Assembly (NCBI GenBank): GCA_040500365.1
Contig: CP148031.1
Span: 1,178,001-1,242,000, forward strand
Direction of reading: 5' to 3'
Origin: Dehalobacter alkaniphilus
GTDB taxonomy: Bacteria > Bacillota > Desulfitobacteriia > Desulfitobacteriales > Syntrophobotulaceae
Length of the DNA stretch: 64,000 nt
A model generated the notes under the pieces. The model was not told the origin of the DNA. It made no database searches and saw nothing but the letters and a program-made list of their open reading frames with translations. Made by a program: the position numbers and the translations under genes. Below, piece by piece: positions 7,521-16,940 of this stretch (the first letter of the stretch is position 1; the number at the start of each line of letters is the position of its first letter).

Positions 7521-9248
7521 ATGGCAAGAAAGAGCAGACAAAATGCTATCGCCGCTTCCCTGAATGGAGAAGTGACAGAAAGCGTCGCTTCACCGGAGCG
7601 GATTTATAATACTGCTATTTATGTGAGACTTTCCGTAGAAGATAACAATTATGGAGCAGAAAGCGAGAGCATCCAAATCCAGCAGCTCATGCTGGAGCGG
7701 TTCGTCAGTGAGCAGTCAGATATGCGGCTGTGCCAGATATTCTGTGATAATGGATTTTCAGGTACAGATTTCGAGCGTCCTGATTTTGAAAAGATGATGG
7801 ATGAAGCTATGGCAGGGCGTATCGACTGTATTGTAGTCAAGGATTTGTCCCGTTTTGGCAGAAACTATGTGGAAGCCGGATATTACATCGAAAAGACCTT
7901 TCCTACCATGGGAGTACGTTTTATAGCTTTGCACGATGGCTATGACAGTCTCACAGATGATGGAAGCAATTCCATGATTGTTTCACTGAAAAACCTAATC
8001 AATGATTTTTATGCCAAGGATATTTCCAGAAAAATCAATACTTCCTTGGAAACAAAACAGCGAAAGGGCGAGTTTATCGGAGCCTTTACCCCCTATGGTT
8101 ACAAAAAATCACCGAAAGATAAACATCAGCTTATTCTTGACAAGGATACCGCCCCTACCGTGTATCAGATTTTTCAGTGGAAGGCACAAGGGCTTGGAAA
8201 TACTACCATTGCCCGAAGGCTTAATGAAGCCAATGTGGTATCACCTTCCCTATATTTGTATCAAAAGGGTGAGATCAAAAAGAAGCCGCAAAACGAGCTT
8301 TGGCAGGGGCAGATGATAAAAGTAATTACGGCTAATCCCATTTATACAGGCTGTATGGCACAGGGTAAAACCAAGAAGGCACTTTGTGACGGACTTCCTA
8401 CCACAAAGGTTCCCCGCTGTGAATGGATTGTAGTTCCAAACACCCATGAAGCCATCATAGACGAGGAAACCTTTGAAAAAATTCAGCAGCAAAAGGAACA
8501 AATCCGACAGCAGATTGTGGCGTTAAAAGGAAAGTACGATAAGCATGGGAAAAAGGAGAATATTTTCGCAGGGCTATTGTATTGCGGAGATTGTCACACT
8601 AGGCTGGTGCGCTATAAAGATGCAACAGCTACCTCTGTCCGCTATTATCAGCAGTGCAGAGTTTATAATGAGAACCTGTCCCATGGGTGCATTAAAAAAT
8701 CCACCCGTGAGGAAGTGCTTGAAGCTGCTATATTTTCAGTGATCCGCAGTCAGATTGATTTGGCTGTGGATATGAAAAAACTGTTAATGCGGTTTAATGA
8801 GTCCTCTGCTTATCAGAAACATATCCGCAATTTGCAGCGGAACATACAAACCCTACAGCAGAAAATCAAGCGCATTACCACCTTGAAGAACACTCTATTT
8901 GAATCTTTTGATAACGGCACCATTTCCGAAGAAGATTTCCTCTATATGAAAGAACGCTACAACGGAGAAAATGCCGGACTTAAGGAAGAACTACAACAGC
9001 TCACGCAGGAGCTTACGAAATATACAGAGGAACTGACTGCTAAAAATAAATGGATTACTTCTTTTGAACGCTATGCAAAGGAACAAATACTGACAAGAGA
9101 AATGATGCTGGAGCTGGTCAGCCGTGTATGGGTTTGGGCAGATAACCGGTTTGAGGTCGTCTTAAATTTCAAGGATGAGTTTCAGCTCATTATCGGCAAT
9201 GTAAAGGGGGCGGAGGCTGTATGCCAAAAACACTCGCTCTCTATATGA
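7521..9248 (+). CDS. Large serine recombinase 2
   Basis: The 575-residue protein starts directly after recombinase 1, behind AAAGGAGGTGG. It has an N-terminal extension of about 30 residues, then N-T-A-I-Y-V-R-L-S (Ser38), E-S-I-Q-I-Q and V-K-D-L-S-R-F-G-R-N-Y. The recombinase domain, a zinc ribbon (C-G-D-C-H-T-R ... Q-C ... C) and a C-terminal coiled coil (about 425-510) are all in place. It is clearly related to its two neighbours but divergent, so this is an old triplication or assembly, not a recent copy. Its start context and overlap with recombinase 3 suggest translational coupling, giving balanced amounts of the three proteins. It may form hetero-oligomers with them, which is inference. 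Confidence 0.92.
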   Translation: MARKSRQNAIAASLNGEVTESVASPERIYNTAIYVRLSVEDNNYGAESESIQIQQLMLERFVSEQSDMRLCQIFCDNGFSGTDFERPDFEKMMDEAMAGRIDCIVVKDLSRFGRNYVEAGYYIEKTFPTMGVRFIALHDGYDSLTDDGSNSMIVSLKNLINDFYAKDISRKINTSLETKQRKGEFIGAFTPYGYKKSPKDKHQLILDKDTAPTVYQIFQWKAQGLGNTTIARRLNEANVVSPSLYLYQKGEIKKKPQNELWQGQMIKVITANPIYTGCMAQGKTKKALCDGLPTTKVPRCEWIVVPNTHEAIIDEETFEKIQQQKEQIRQQIVALKGKYDKHGKKENIFAGLLYCGDCHTRLVRYKDATATSVRYYQQCRVYNENLSHGCIKKSTREEVLEAAIFSVIRSQIDLAVDMKKLLMRFNESSAYQKHIRNLQRNIQTLQQKIKRITTLKNTLFESFDNGTISEEDFLYMKERYNGENAGLKEELQQLTQELTKYTEELTAKNKWITSFERYAKEQILTREMMLELVSRVWVWADNRFEVVLNFKDEFQLIIGNVKGAEAVCQKHSLSI

Positions 9249-10801
9249 GGCTATCCTCCGAGGATGAAAATATCGGTGAAAGCGACAGCATTAAAAATCA
9301 GAGGGAGCTTCTCCATAGATTTGTCGCAGAAAAACGTGAGTTTAAGGATTGGGAGATATTAGAGTTTCAAGACGACGGGTACTCCGGTACCAACTTCAAC
9401 CGTCCGCAAATCAAACGCCTGCTTATGCTGGTCAGGCAAAAGCGTATTGACTGTATTATCGTAAAAGATTTCTCAAGGTTTGGACGTAATTACATTGATG
9501 TATGTGATTACTTGGAGCAGGTATTTCCTCTTTACGGTGTACGCTTTATTGCAGTCAACGATATGTACGATAGTAATCAGACCAAAGGAAGCTCCGTAGG
9601 TATGGATGTTGCGTTGAAGAGCATGGTAAGTGAGCTTTACAGTCGTGACATTTCAACGAAAATCCGCAGTTCCAATAAAGTCCGATGGTCCAATGGCAAA
9701 TATCTTGGAACGATAGCGTTTTATGGCTATCAACTATCGGAAACAGCAAAAAACAAGCTGGTAATTGACGATCAAGCAGCCGTGGTGGTAAGACGTATTT
9801 TTCAAATGGCTGCGGATGGTGTAAATCCCAATGAGATAGCGGTTCTTTTGAATAGAGAAAAAATACCTTCACCACTGGCTTATCGCAAACAGAACGGTAC
9901 AGACCTTGACCGTGGATGGAAAGTGGCGGATGACCGCCTATTATGGACACGATTTGCCATCAAGCGGATTCTTTGTGACGGGCGGTACACCGGGAAATTA
10001 GTTAGCTATAGACGGACAAAAGCGGATGTATCAACAAAGCGAACCAAGGCGAATCCAAAATCAGAATGGATTATTGCTACGGATACGCATGAGCCGATTG
10101 TAACACAGGAGCTATTTGAGAAAGCTGGTATTTGGTTTCCGAAAAGGGAAAATTCGCGCAAACCTGTTCTGTCCAGAGGGTATCCGCTGACCGGGATTTT
10201 GAAGTGCGGATATTGCCATCATAATCTGACCCGTGCCAGTGTAAAGCAACCTTATTATCACTGTTACATGGCTAAGTATGAAGAAAGCACTCCATGCAGT
10301 ACAATCAAAGTAATAGAAACGGCATTTAGTGATATTCTGCTTGCCATCATCAACAAGCAGGTCAGCATGGTACTCCGTGACGGCAGAAATCCTTCGGAAT
10401 TTACATTAACCAACCATGAACGCATACAAAGCCTGCAAAAGGAAATCCAGACTAAACAACAGGAAATTGAAAAGCTTCGTGTAGCTAGGAAAAATGCCTT
10501 TGAAGAATATTGCTTTGAACATATTTCTAAAGAACAGTACGCAGCAATGCTCGAAGCCAACACCCAGCAGATGAATCAGAGTTCAGAAAAGCTTCGGGAA
10601 CTGCAAACAGAATGTTCCTCGCTCACAGAAGATAAGCAGGAAACCGAGTATCAGCAGGTTCATCAAAAGTATGAGTTTGCTGATCAGCTTACCAAGGATA
10701 TGGTGCTGGCCTTTGTGAAAGAAATCTTCGTATTTGAGAGTGAACGATTTGAAATTGTGTGGAATTATGAGGATTATTATAAAATGACAGGCCTGTTGTA
10801 G
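9221..10801 (+). CDS. Large serine recombinase 3
   Basis: The 526-residue protein begins inside the last 28 bases of recombinase 2. The catalytic domain begins almost at once: L-A-L-Y-M-R-L-S (Ser12), D-S-I-K-N-Q and V-K-D-F-S-R-F-G-R-N-Y. A recombinase domain follows, then a zinc ribbon (C-G-Y-C-H-H ... C-Y) and a coiled coil near 390-460. The upstream GGGGGCGGAGG gives a ribosome binding site. Two or three serine recombinases acting together are known in SCC-type (ccr) and some clostridial elements; which of the three acts on this element's ends cannot be told from sequence. No frameshift or key-residue loss is visible. Confidence 0.92.
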   Translation: MPKTLALYMRLSSEDENIGESDSIKNQRELLHRFVAEKREFKDWEILEFQDDGYSGTNFNRPQIKRLLMLVRQKRIDCIIVKDFSRFGRNYIDVCDYLEQVFPLYGVRFIAVNDMYDSNQTKGSSVGMDVALKSMVSELYSRDISTKIRSSNKVRWSNGKYLGTIAFYGYQLSETAKNKLVIDDQAAVVVRRIFQMAADGVNPNEIAVLLNREKIPSPLAYRKQNGTDLDRGWKVADDRLLWTRFAIKRILCDGRYTGKLVSYRRTKADVSTKRTKANPKSEWIIATDTHEPIVTQELFEKAGIWFPKRENSRKPVLSRGYPLTGILKCGYCHHNLTRASVKQPYYHCYMAKYEESTPCSTIKVIETAFSDILLAIINKQVSMVLRDGRNPSEFTLTNHERIQSLQKEIQTKQQEIEKLRVARKNAFEEYCFEHISKEQYAAMLEANTQQMNQSSEKLRELQTECSSLTEDKQETEYQQVHQKYEFADQLTKDMVLAFVKEIFVFESERFEIVWNYEDYYKMTGLL

Positions 10802-10815
10802 ATATGGAGGTAGAA

Positions 10816-11190
10816 ATGAAAAAATGTTGGCTCTATGCAAGAACTGCCAATAAAGATGATATAGCACTTGCTTTTCAGATAGAGAAATTGAGTGACTATG
10901 CCAATAAAAATAATCTTGTGATTGCAGGAATTACAGCAGAAAGCGTTGCAGGACGTAACTGTAATCGTGTTGGATTGAAAGAAACACTCCAAGCCATCAG
11001 GTGTAATCAGGCAGATACCGTATTGGTCACGGATTTATCACGAATCGGACGAAGCATTCCCGATGTCATAGAATGGAAGAGCAGAGTTTGTGAAGAAGGT
11101 GGAGCAGTTGTCTCCATGCAGGATAATATGTTTAGTTATTTGAAAACCTACGAACTGCTTAAACTTTGTTTTGAACAGAGATGTAGATAA
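10816..11190 (+). CDS. Recombinase N-domain protein lacking the catalytic serine
   Basis: The 124-residue protein starts at the ATG at 10816, 5 bases after GGAGG; an in-frame ATG 12 bases earlier overlaps that site. It aligns with the resolvase N-terminal domain: C-W-L-Y-A-R-T-A-N corresponds to the Y-V-R-L-S motif of its neighbours, so Ala11 replaces the nucleophile, while the V-T-D-L-S-R-I-G-R-S arginine motif is kept. There is no recombinase domain, zinc ribbon or long coiled coil. It ends the recombinase operon and is followed by a strong terminator. It could be a regulatory subunit or a directionality partner for the three active enzymes, or a decaying remnant; the intact frame and good ribosome binding site favour the former. 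Confidence 0.75.
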   Translation: MKKCWLYARTANKDDIALAFQIEKLSDYANKNNLVIAGITAESVAGRNCNRVGLKETLQAIRCNQADTVLVTDLSRIGRSIPDVIEWKSRVCEEGGAVVSMQDNMFSYLKTYELLKLCFEQRCR

Positions 11191-11199
11191 AATAACATG

Positions 11200-11240
11200 A
11201 GCCAGCATCAGCAGTTTTTTGCTGATGCTGGCTTATTTCA
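11200..11240 (+). terminator. Terminator of the recombinase operon
   Basis: A perfect 14-bp stem (AGCCAGCATCAGCA at 11200-11213, TGCTGATGCTGGCT at 11220-11233) with a T-rich loop, followed by TATTTC. It marks the end of the integration module; base composition becomes clearly more A+T-rich afterwards. Confidence 0.88.
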
Positions 11241-11350
11241 ATTGTTTTCGGAAAAAATATTCCCTTATTTTTGTTATAGGTCATGGATTTTATTGGTGTT
11301 ATAATTGGTAAATTAAGATGTAGGAGACAGTCTCTTATTTTCGACGAGTA

Positions 11351-11380
11351 TAGACAATGCTATATAAAATGTGGTATTAT
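11351..11380 (+). promoter_or_regulatory. Promoter of the MORC-type defence operon
   Basis: TAGACA (11351-11356) and TATTAT (11375-11380) are 18 bases apart, each matching 5 of 6 positions of the sigma-A consensus. The pair lies 25 bases upstream of the Xre gene start at 11405. The Xre protein encoded first in the operon may bind around it, although no perfect palindrome was seen. Confidence 0.5.
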
Positions 11381-11404
11381 TTATGATAAATGAGGTGTAG
11401 GAAT

Positions 11405-11629
11405 ATGCAAATATATGAAGCTATAAAACAAATAAGAACAGAACTTGGATTAACCCAGGTAACATTTGCCCAAAAACTTCATGTAAGTTTTTCTACAGTA
11501 AACCGTTGGGAAAATGGCAGAGTAAAGCCTAATCGACTTGCCACAATAATGATTATTTCTTTGGCAGAAGAAACGGCAGTAAATAATGATGCAGTATCAT
11601 TATTGAAATCTACCGTAGAGGGGGTGTGA
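11405..11629 (+). CDS. Xre-family HTH regulator of the defence operon
   Basis: The 74-residue protein starts at the ATG at 11405, behind GAGGTGTAGG; an earlier in-frame ATG at 11390 overlaps that signal. It is a single Xre/Cro helix-turn-helix domain: I-R-T-E-L-G-L-T-Q-V-T-F-A then V-S-F-S-T-V-N-R-W-E-N-G-R-V. Nothing else is attached. It is the first gene of a tightly packed operon with ATPase, helicase, nuclease and methylase genes, so it most likely acts as the controller that delays or limits nuclease expression, as C proteins do in restriction-modification systems. This is inference from position and fold. Confidence 0.8.
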   Translation: MQIYEAIKQIRTELGLTQVTFAQKLHVSFSTVNRWENGRVKPNRLATIMIISLAEETAVNNDAVSLLKSTVEGV

Positions 11630-11634
11630 TTACT

Positions 11635-13134
11635 ATGCAAGAAAAACCTTTTGTTGAATTAACTCCAGATGCACATCTTCTTATGTCCTCATTACGTTCT
11701 GTAGGCTATAAACCTGAAACAGCAATTGCGGATATAGTTGATAATTGTATTACAGCTGGTGCAGATGTAGTGAAAATACATTTTATTTGGGCTGGGAAAA
11801 CGTCAAAGATTATTATTTGCGATAACGGTATGGGAATGGATCAGGAAACGCTGATAAAATCAATGAAAATTGGAGCGTATTCTCCAAATCTAGTTAGAGC
11901 CAAAAATGATTTGGGACGATTTGGAATGGGTATGAAAACAGCCGCTTTCTCAATGGGAAAGAAACTTGAGGTTGTTTCCAAGATAAATAATATTTTTTCA
12001 AATGCTTGCTGGGATTTATCATTTATTGAAGCAGATGCCTCAGGACTGTGGAAATTACTTATAGACGAAGATACAGAGTTTGCGAAATACTTAGATGATT
12101 GGAGCAATGGAACTATAATAGTTATTGATGTTTTAGACCGAATAATACCTGAAAACAATTCAGAATCTCCCAAAGCAAAAAATAGTTTCTATGTTTTAAT
12201 TGATGCTGTTTCAAAGCATTTAGGGCTTGTTTTTCATAGATTTATTGAAGAAAATAGTTTGCAGATTTCTATAAATGATGTTCCTGTTGTGGCGTGGAAT
12301 CCGTTCTGTTTAAATAATAATGCAACCCAAGAGCTTGGCGAAGAATTTTACTGTAAAGACGGTAAAGAAGTTGTTATACAGCCTTACACTTTGCCGCATA
12401 AAACGAAATTCAAAACGGATAGTGAACTTTCAGATGCAGAAGGGCCATATGGAATAACTGCACATCAAGGAGTTTATGTTTATAGAAACCGAAGGTTGAT
12501 TGTATTTGGAACTTGGTTTGGTTATATCCGTAAAGAACCAGCTTTTAACTTGGCGCGTATTAAACTGGATATAGGTACTGACAGTGATTATGATTGGAAA
12601 ATTGATATCAAAAAGTCTTCTGCAACGCCTCCACTGTATATTCGGGATATATTGAACCGTACCATCGATATCTGTACAGAAACATCAGCAAAAGTATATA
12701 ACTCAAGAGGTTCCTACTCAAAGAATGTAATATCACCTAACTTGGGATACGTATGGGAACAGCGAAAAAACAAACATGGATTTTACTCTTATCGCATCAA
12801 CAAAAAGCATCCATTATTGATAAGCATTAATAAGAAACTTGATAAAGTTGGGCAGGAAGATTTAGCGGCCTTTCTTGCATTAGTTGAAAATTTTGCACCT
12901 TTTTTACAGTCAGGCGTTATTGATTATCTGCATACAGATGGAAGTGAAGCACAGTCCCGTATGGATGAGTTGCAAAAGCAGATAGATATAGAAGAATTGA
13001 AGGGCTATATTAAAAGCTTTTTAAATAAAGGTTATGACAAAGATGAAATAGCACCCATAATTTTGGGTATGGCAAATTTTAGATACTTAAAGAATGATAT
13101 TTTGAGAATATTTGAGGCGAATGATTATGATTAA
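11635..13134 (+). CDS. GHKL (MORC/MutL-like) ATPase of a restriction-type system
   Basis: The 499-residue protein starts at the ATG at 11635, 10 bases after AGAGGGGG; a GTG at 11626 sits too close to that site. The N-terminal half has the Hsp90/MutL/MORC ATPase motifs: I-A-D-I-V-D-N-C-I-T (N box, about 32-41), I-C-D-N-G-M-G-M-D (about 62-70) and L-G-R-F-G-M-G-M-K-T-A (about 95-105). This fold dimerises on ATP binding and clamps or remodels DNA. Prokaryotic MORC-like ATPases fused or linked to restriction genes were described by Iyer and colleagues (2008), always near Z1-type helicases and nucleases, as here. It overlaps the next gene by 8 bases, indicating coupling. Confidence 0.88.
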   Translation: MQEKPFVELTPDAHLLMSSLRSVGYKPETAIADIVDNCITAGADVVKIHFIWAGKTSKIIICDNGMGMDQETLIKSMKIGAYSPNLVRAKNDLGRFGMGMKTAAFSMGKKLEVVSKINNIFSNACWDLSFIEADASGLWKLLIDEDTEFAKYLDDWSNGTIIVIDVLDRIIPENNSESPKAKNSFYVLIDAVSKHLGLVFHRFIEENSLQISINDVPVVAWNPFCLNNNATQELGEEFYCKDGKEVVIQPYTLPHKTKFKTDSELSDAEGPYGITAHQGVYVYRNRRLIVFGTWFGYIRKEPAFNLARIKLDIGTDSDYDWKIDIKKSSATPPLYIRDILNRTIDICTETSAKVYNSRGSYSKNVISPNLGYVWEQRKNKHGFYSYRINKKHPLLISINKKLDKVGQEDLAAFLALVENFAPFLQSGVIDYLHTDGSEAQSRMDELQKQIDIEELKGYIKSFLNKGYDKDEIAPIILGMANFRYLKNDILRIFEANDYD

Positions 13135-15940
13135 AGTTCCACATGGTTTAACCGAAAGTCAAAGAAATTTATATATAGCAGCATACAACCGGTGTGTGGA
13201 ATTGAAGTCTGTTTATCCTGAACAGACTATTGCAGATATTGTGGAACAGGTTGTTTCTGATTTTTCTTCTATTATATTAAATAAGCAAAGTCTTAAGGAT
13301 TTTCTTTTTGAAGAAATTTCTGTGGAAATAGAGCCTGTGATCAATATTGTCAGTGATGAAATGAAGAACTCTGATTGGTGGAAACAACTAAAAAAATCGT
13401 CTGATTTTCAACCGGAATATTGGACAAGATATTTTGAATATCTCCTGAAAAAGGATAATTGGAGTATAAATGCAGTAAGAGATATTGATGAAGCAACCGA
13501 CGATGTTATGAATGTTATATCAAATGCTTATATTCACAATAAAGAAGAACGCATGGGATTGGTTTTTGGCTATGTGCAGTCAGGTAAAACAGCGCATTAT
13601 ATTGGGTTAATTAATAAAGCTATTGATGCAGGGTATAAAATAATAATTGTTTTGAGCGGAATTCATAATAATTTGCGTAGCCAAACACAAGCAAGAATTG
13701 ATGAAGAAGTTCTTGGATATGAAACAAGTCTTGAGGCACAAGGAAACTTTCTTCATGCAAAAAATGCAATTGGTGTGGGAATTGGAAAAAATAATCAGAT
13801 TGTTAATTCGCCATTATATCAGTCTTTAACTACAAGAGATGAAAAAGGCGATTTTAATGTCAAAGTAGCCGGAACGTCAATGCATCCACCATATGCTATC
13901 GTTACAAAGAAGAATGCGTCCGTTTTGAGAAAATTGATTTCGTATTTTCAAAAGAGCCCATTTTCTGAAACAAGCACCAGTGGTGGAAAATATATTCCGT
14001 CAGAATTTCCTGCCTTAATTATAGATGATGAAGCCGATCAGGCATCACTTAATACTAATGAATGTTTTGATGCCGCAGGAAATGTATTGGATAACTATAA
14101 CCCTACTACGATAAATGGTCTCATCAGAGAGATGTTACAGCTATTTGAATGCCGTTCATATGTTGGGTATACAGCAACGCCCTTTGCTAATATTTTTATC
14201 CCTCCGCATATAAACGATAACAAATATGGAAGTGACCTATATCCAAAAGATTTTATTCTGAGAATTCCGAGAGCAGATGGTTATATTGGAGCCAGAGAAT
14301 TTTTTGGATTAACGGGGGAAGAAGAAACTCCTGCGATGCCGCTATGCCGAGATATTGTAGACGGAAAAAGTTACTTGGGAAAAGGAACGAAAGCAACTGA
14401 TCCTGTAGGAGATATCCCTTCAGATCTTAAAAAAGCCATTAAAAGCTATGTAATATCAACAGCCATAAGGAATTTAAGAGGTCAAATCAATAAACCAAAT
14501 ACAATGCTGATCCACATTGTTAAGTTTGTTGCTCAGCAGAATAAAATAAAGAAAAAAGTCGGCCAATATTTTAAAGAAGAAGTTGAAAATCTCATTATAT
14601 ACGGAGATCCTGATATTGAATATAGTTTAAAGACAATATGGGAAGAAGACTACAAAAAAACAACCTCTGCTATGATGTTGGATTTCCCGAAGCATATAAA
14701 AAATGTTGTTTTGTCTGAATGGACTGCTATATACAAAGAAATTAAGCGCCTTTTTATTGATAAGGAGTTTAAAATCTACAGCATTAACGGAAAAAGTATA
14801 GATTCCTTAATGTATAAGGATCATATAGGTAAACCGTTTAATGTTATAGCTATTGGCGGAGACAAGCTATCCCGCGGACTTACCCTTGAGGGGCTTACTG
14901 TTAGTTATTTTACAAGAAGTTCCAATACATATGATACTTTGATGCAGATGGGACGCTGGTTCGGATACCGACCAGGTTATTTGGATTTATGCCGCCTTTA
15001 TACAACCCCAATGTTAAAAAAGTATTTTTTACATATAAGCATGGCTACTGAAGAACTTGTCCATCAATTTGATTTTATGAATGAAGTGGATCAAACTCCA
15101 ATGTCTTTTGGACTTAGAGTTGCAACTCATCCTGATCTTCTTATTTCAAGCAAGAACAAAGTAAGGACTGGAAAAGAGATGCAAAAGGATTTCAGCAATC
15201 ACCTCAGCCAAACAAGATCATTTGACGTTGACCCAGAACAATATGACCGAAACTTTGCAGCTGTGGAAACATTACTTAAAGTGATTGGGAAACCGATGGA
15301 TAAAGAGAAGTATTGGAGTCAGAGAAATCGCCCGGCTGTTGGAGAACATCTTTTTTGGACAAATGTTGCAGGTTTTGATATTGCCAACTTTTTAGAGGAC
15401 TATGAAACCTCTAAAAATGCGACAAGAGCCAACAGCCAGTATATGGCTGATTATATACGAAATCAGAATAAGTGTGGAGGACTAACAAAATGGACTGTGT
15501 GTTTAATTAATGTTGGCAGCGGTAAAAAGTTCTCTATAGCAGGAATTGCCGATATAGGATCAGGAATTGAGCGAGAAAAGGGTCTTACCGAAAGTGAAAA
15601 TTTTTGTTCCATTCATACAATGACATCTGCTGGGCACGAATATCTTGATTATACAAAGGAACAGTTAGATGCTATAGATGAAATTAAAAAGCAAAGTACA
15701 ACAGGTAACGAAAAGACTCTGGCAGAGTTTATAAGAAAATCAACACGGCAAAGAGAATGTGGGCTTCTAGTACTCTATCCTATCGGTAAGGCTGGAATAC
15801 TGACTGAAAGTAAGGGCAATCACAAAACACCTTTCGGTTTCGCTGTTGTATTTCCTCATAGAAAAGGACTTGGTACATTACAGTCATACAGAGTAACTGA
15901 GATTGCCGTTGAAAGGGAAAACTATGAGCTATACGAGTGA
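13127..15940 (+). CDS. Z1-domain superfamily 2 helicase/ATPase
   Basis: The 937-residue protein contains a Walker A loop (G-Y-V-Q-S-G-K-T-A, about 148-156), a DExD box (L-I-I-D-D-E-A-D-Q-A, about 298-307) and a C-terminal helicase half with G-G-D-K-L-S-R-G-L-T-L-E-G and M-Q-M-G-R-W-F-G-Y-R (arginine finger). This is the Z1 family, which occurs in bacterial and phage-defence operons with GHKL ATPases. It probably translocates on DNA and powers the partner nuclease. The start was chosen as the ATG at 13127, behind GAGG, inside the end of the ATPase gene. Its last 17 bases overlap the next gene. No lesion is visible. Confidence 0.88.
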   Translation: MIKVPHGLTESQRNLYIAAYNRCVELKSVYPEQTIADIVEQVVSDFSSIILNKQSLKDFLFEEISVEIEPVINIVSDEMKNSDWWKQLKKSSDFQPEYWTRYFEYLLKKDNWSINAVRDIDEATDDVMNVISNAYIHNKEERMGLVFGYVQSGKTAHYIGLINKAIDAGYKIIIVLSGIHNNLRSQTQARIDEEVLGYETSLEAQGNFLHAKNAIGVGIGKNNQIVNSPLYQSLTTRDEKGDFNVKVAGTSMHPPYAIVTKKNASVLRKLISYFQKSPFSETSTSGGKYIPSEFPALIIDDEADQASLNTNECFDAAGNVLDNYNPTTINGLIREMLQLFECRSYVGYTATPFANIFIPPHINDNKYGSDLYPKDFILRIPRADGYIGAREFFGLTGEEETPAMPLCRDIVDGKSYLGKGTKATDPVGDIPSDLKKAIKSYVISTAIRNLRGQINKPNTMLIHIVKFVAQQNKIKKKVGQYFKEEVENLIIYGDPDIEYSLKTIWEEDYKKTTSAMMLDFPKHIKNVVLSEWTAIYKEIKRLFIDKEFKIYSINGKSIDSLMYKDHIGKPFNVIAIGGDKLSRGLTLEGLTVSYFTRSSNTYDTLMQMGRWFGYRPGYLDLCRLYTTPMLKKYFLHISMATEELVHQFDFMNEVDQTPMSFGLRVATHPDLLISSKNKVRTGKEMQKDFSNHLSQTRSFDVDPEQYDRNFAAVETLLKVIGKPMDKEKYWSQRNRPAVGEHLFWTNVAGFDIANFLEDYETSKNATRANSQYMADYIRNQNKCGGLTKWTVCLINVGSGKKFSIAGIADIGSGIEREKGLTESENFCSIHTMTSAGHEYLDYTKEQLDAIDEIKKQSTTGNEKTLAEFIRKSTRQRECGLLVLYPIGKAGILTESKGNHKTPFGFAVVFPHRKGLGTLQSYRVTEIAVERENYELYE

Positions 15941-16940
15941 AATATATGAGGCACTTCTTAAGTCGGCTGAAGATACAGAACATGGAAAAAGCAGATTGGC
16001 ACGCCGATTGAGAATGAGTAACAATATAGTGCTTATATTTGCAGTTGATAAAACCGAATATTCGCTGGAATTATATATTCAGGTTGATGAAGTGCCAAAG
16101 AACAATGCGTTTCCACATTGGAAAGGTATTGAGATTGGTATCGCCAGACTTCCGGAATATGGCGACGATATTGCTGAATATGTTCTCCTAAAGCAGACGT
16201 ATCAGAGTGAAATACATATTTTTCAAGTTGTTATAGAGGACATTAAACAGGCACTTGAAGCTCTCGAAGATTCTAAAAAAATGATTTTTTGCTTGGCTGC
16301 TGTCTTAGCAAAATGGAGAAACTTCTTTTTATTGGAAAAGGACATACGACTGTCACAAGAGCGAGAACAGGGACTATTAGGAGAACTCATATTTCTTAAA
16401 CAGCTATTGGATATATGCGGCTATGAAGCTGTAACATATTGGACAGGCTGTAATGATGAAACTCATGATTTTTATATCAAGGGGAATGCGGTTGAAGTAA
16501 AAACCACAGCACAAAAATCCCCGTATAAAGTTGCCATCAGTAGTGAATATCAGCTAGATGCAAAAGATGTTTTGAATAATTTGTATCTGCAATTCTTTGC
16601 ATTAAGGAAAAGTGAAAGTGATGGATTTACATTACCCGAAGCGGTTCATGACATTGAAAATGCTCTTGCTTCTGATGTCGAAAGTTTGCATCAGTTTGAA
16701 CAAAACCTTCAAAAGTATGGCTACTTAAAAGCTTGTGAAGAAATGTATCAAACTGGTTATTTCATTCGTGAATCTGGTTTGTATATAGTAAATTCAGATT
16801 TTCCAAGAATTGAAAAATCTGAATTGAACGCAGGCATCAGCAATGTTACGTATGCTGTGAGCATTGATATGTGTCAAAAGTTTTTAATTCCAGATGCGAT
16901 TAAATCTGTTTTGAAAGGGGGGGATTCTTATGTTGTCTGA
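15924..16940 (+). CDS. PD-(D/E)XK motif protein (DUF4420-like nuclease)
   Basis: The 338-residue protein starts at ATG 15924 behind GAAAGGG, within the end of the helicase gene. The fold signature is H-D-F-Y-I-K-G-N-A-V-E-V-K-T-T (about residues 178-193): Asp, then Glu-X-Lys in a beta-strand context, the PD-(D/E)XK catalytic arrangement. A nearby G-E-L-I-F-L-K segment fits the helix that precedes the core. This family (PF14390-type) is found with Z1 helicases. It is the likely DNA-cutting subunit of the system and would be held back on host DNA by the methylase encoded three genes down. It overlaps the AIPR gene by 11 bases. Confidence 0.82.
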   Translation: MSYTSEIYEALLKSAEDTEHGKSRLARRLRMSNNIVLIFAVDKTEYSLELYIQVDEVPKNNAFPHWKGIEIGIARLPEYGDDIAEYVLLKQTYQSEIHIFQVVIEDIKQALEALEDSKKMIFCLAAVLAKWRNFFLLEKDIRLSQEREQGLLGELIFLKQLLDICGYEAVTYWTGCNDETHDFYIKGNAVEVKTTAQKSPYKVAISSEYQLDAKDVLNNLYLQFFALRKSESDGFTLPEAVHDIENALASDVESLHQFEQNLQKYGYLKACEEMYQTGYFIRESGLYIVNSDFPRIEKSELNAGISNVTYAVSIDMCQKFLIPDAIKSVLKGGDSYVV

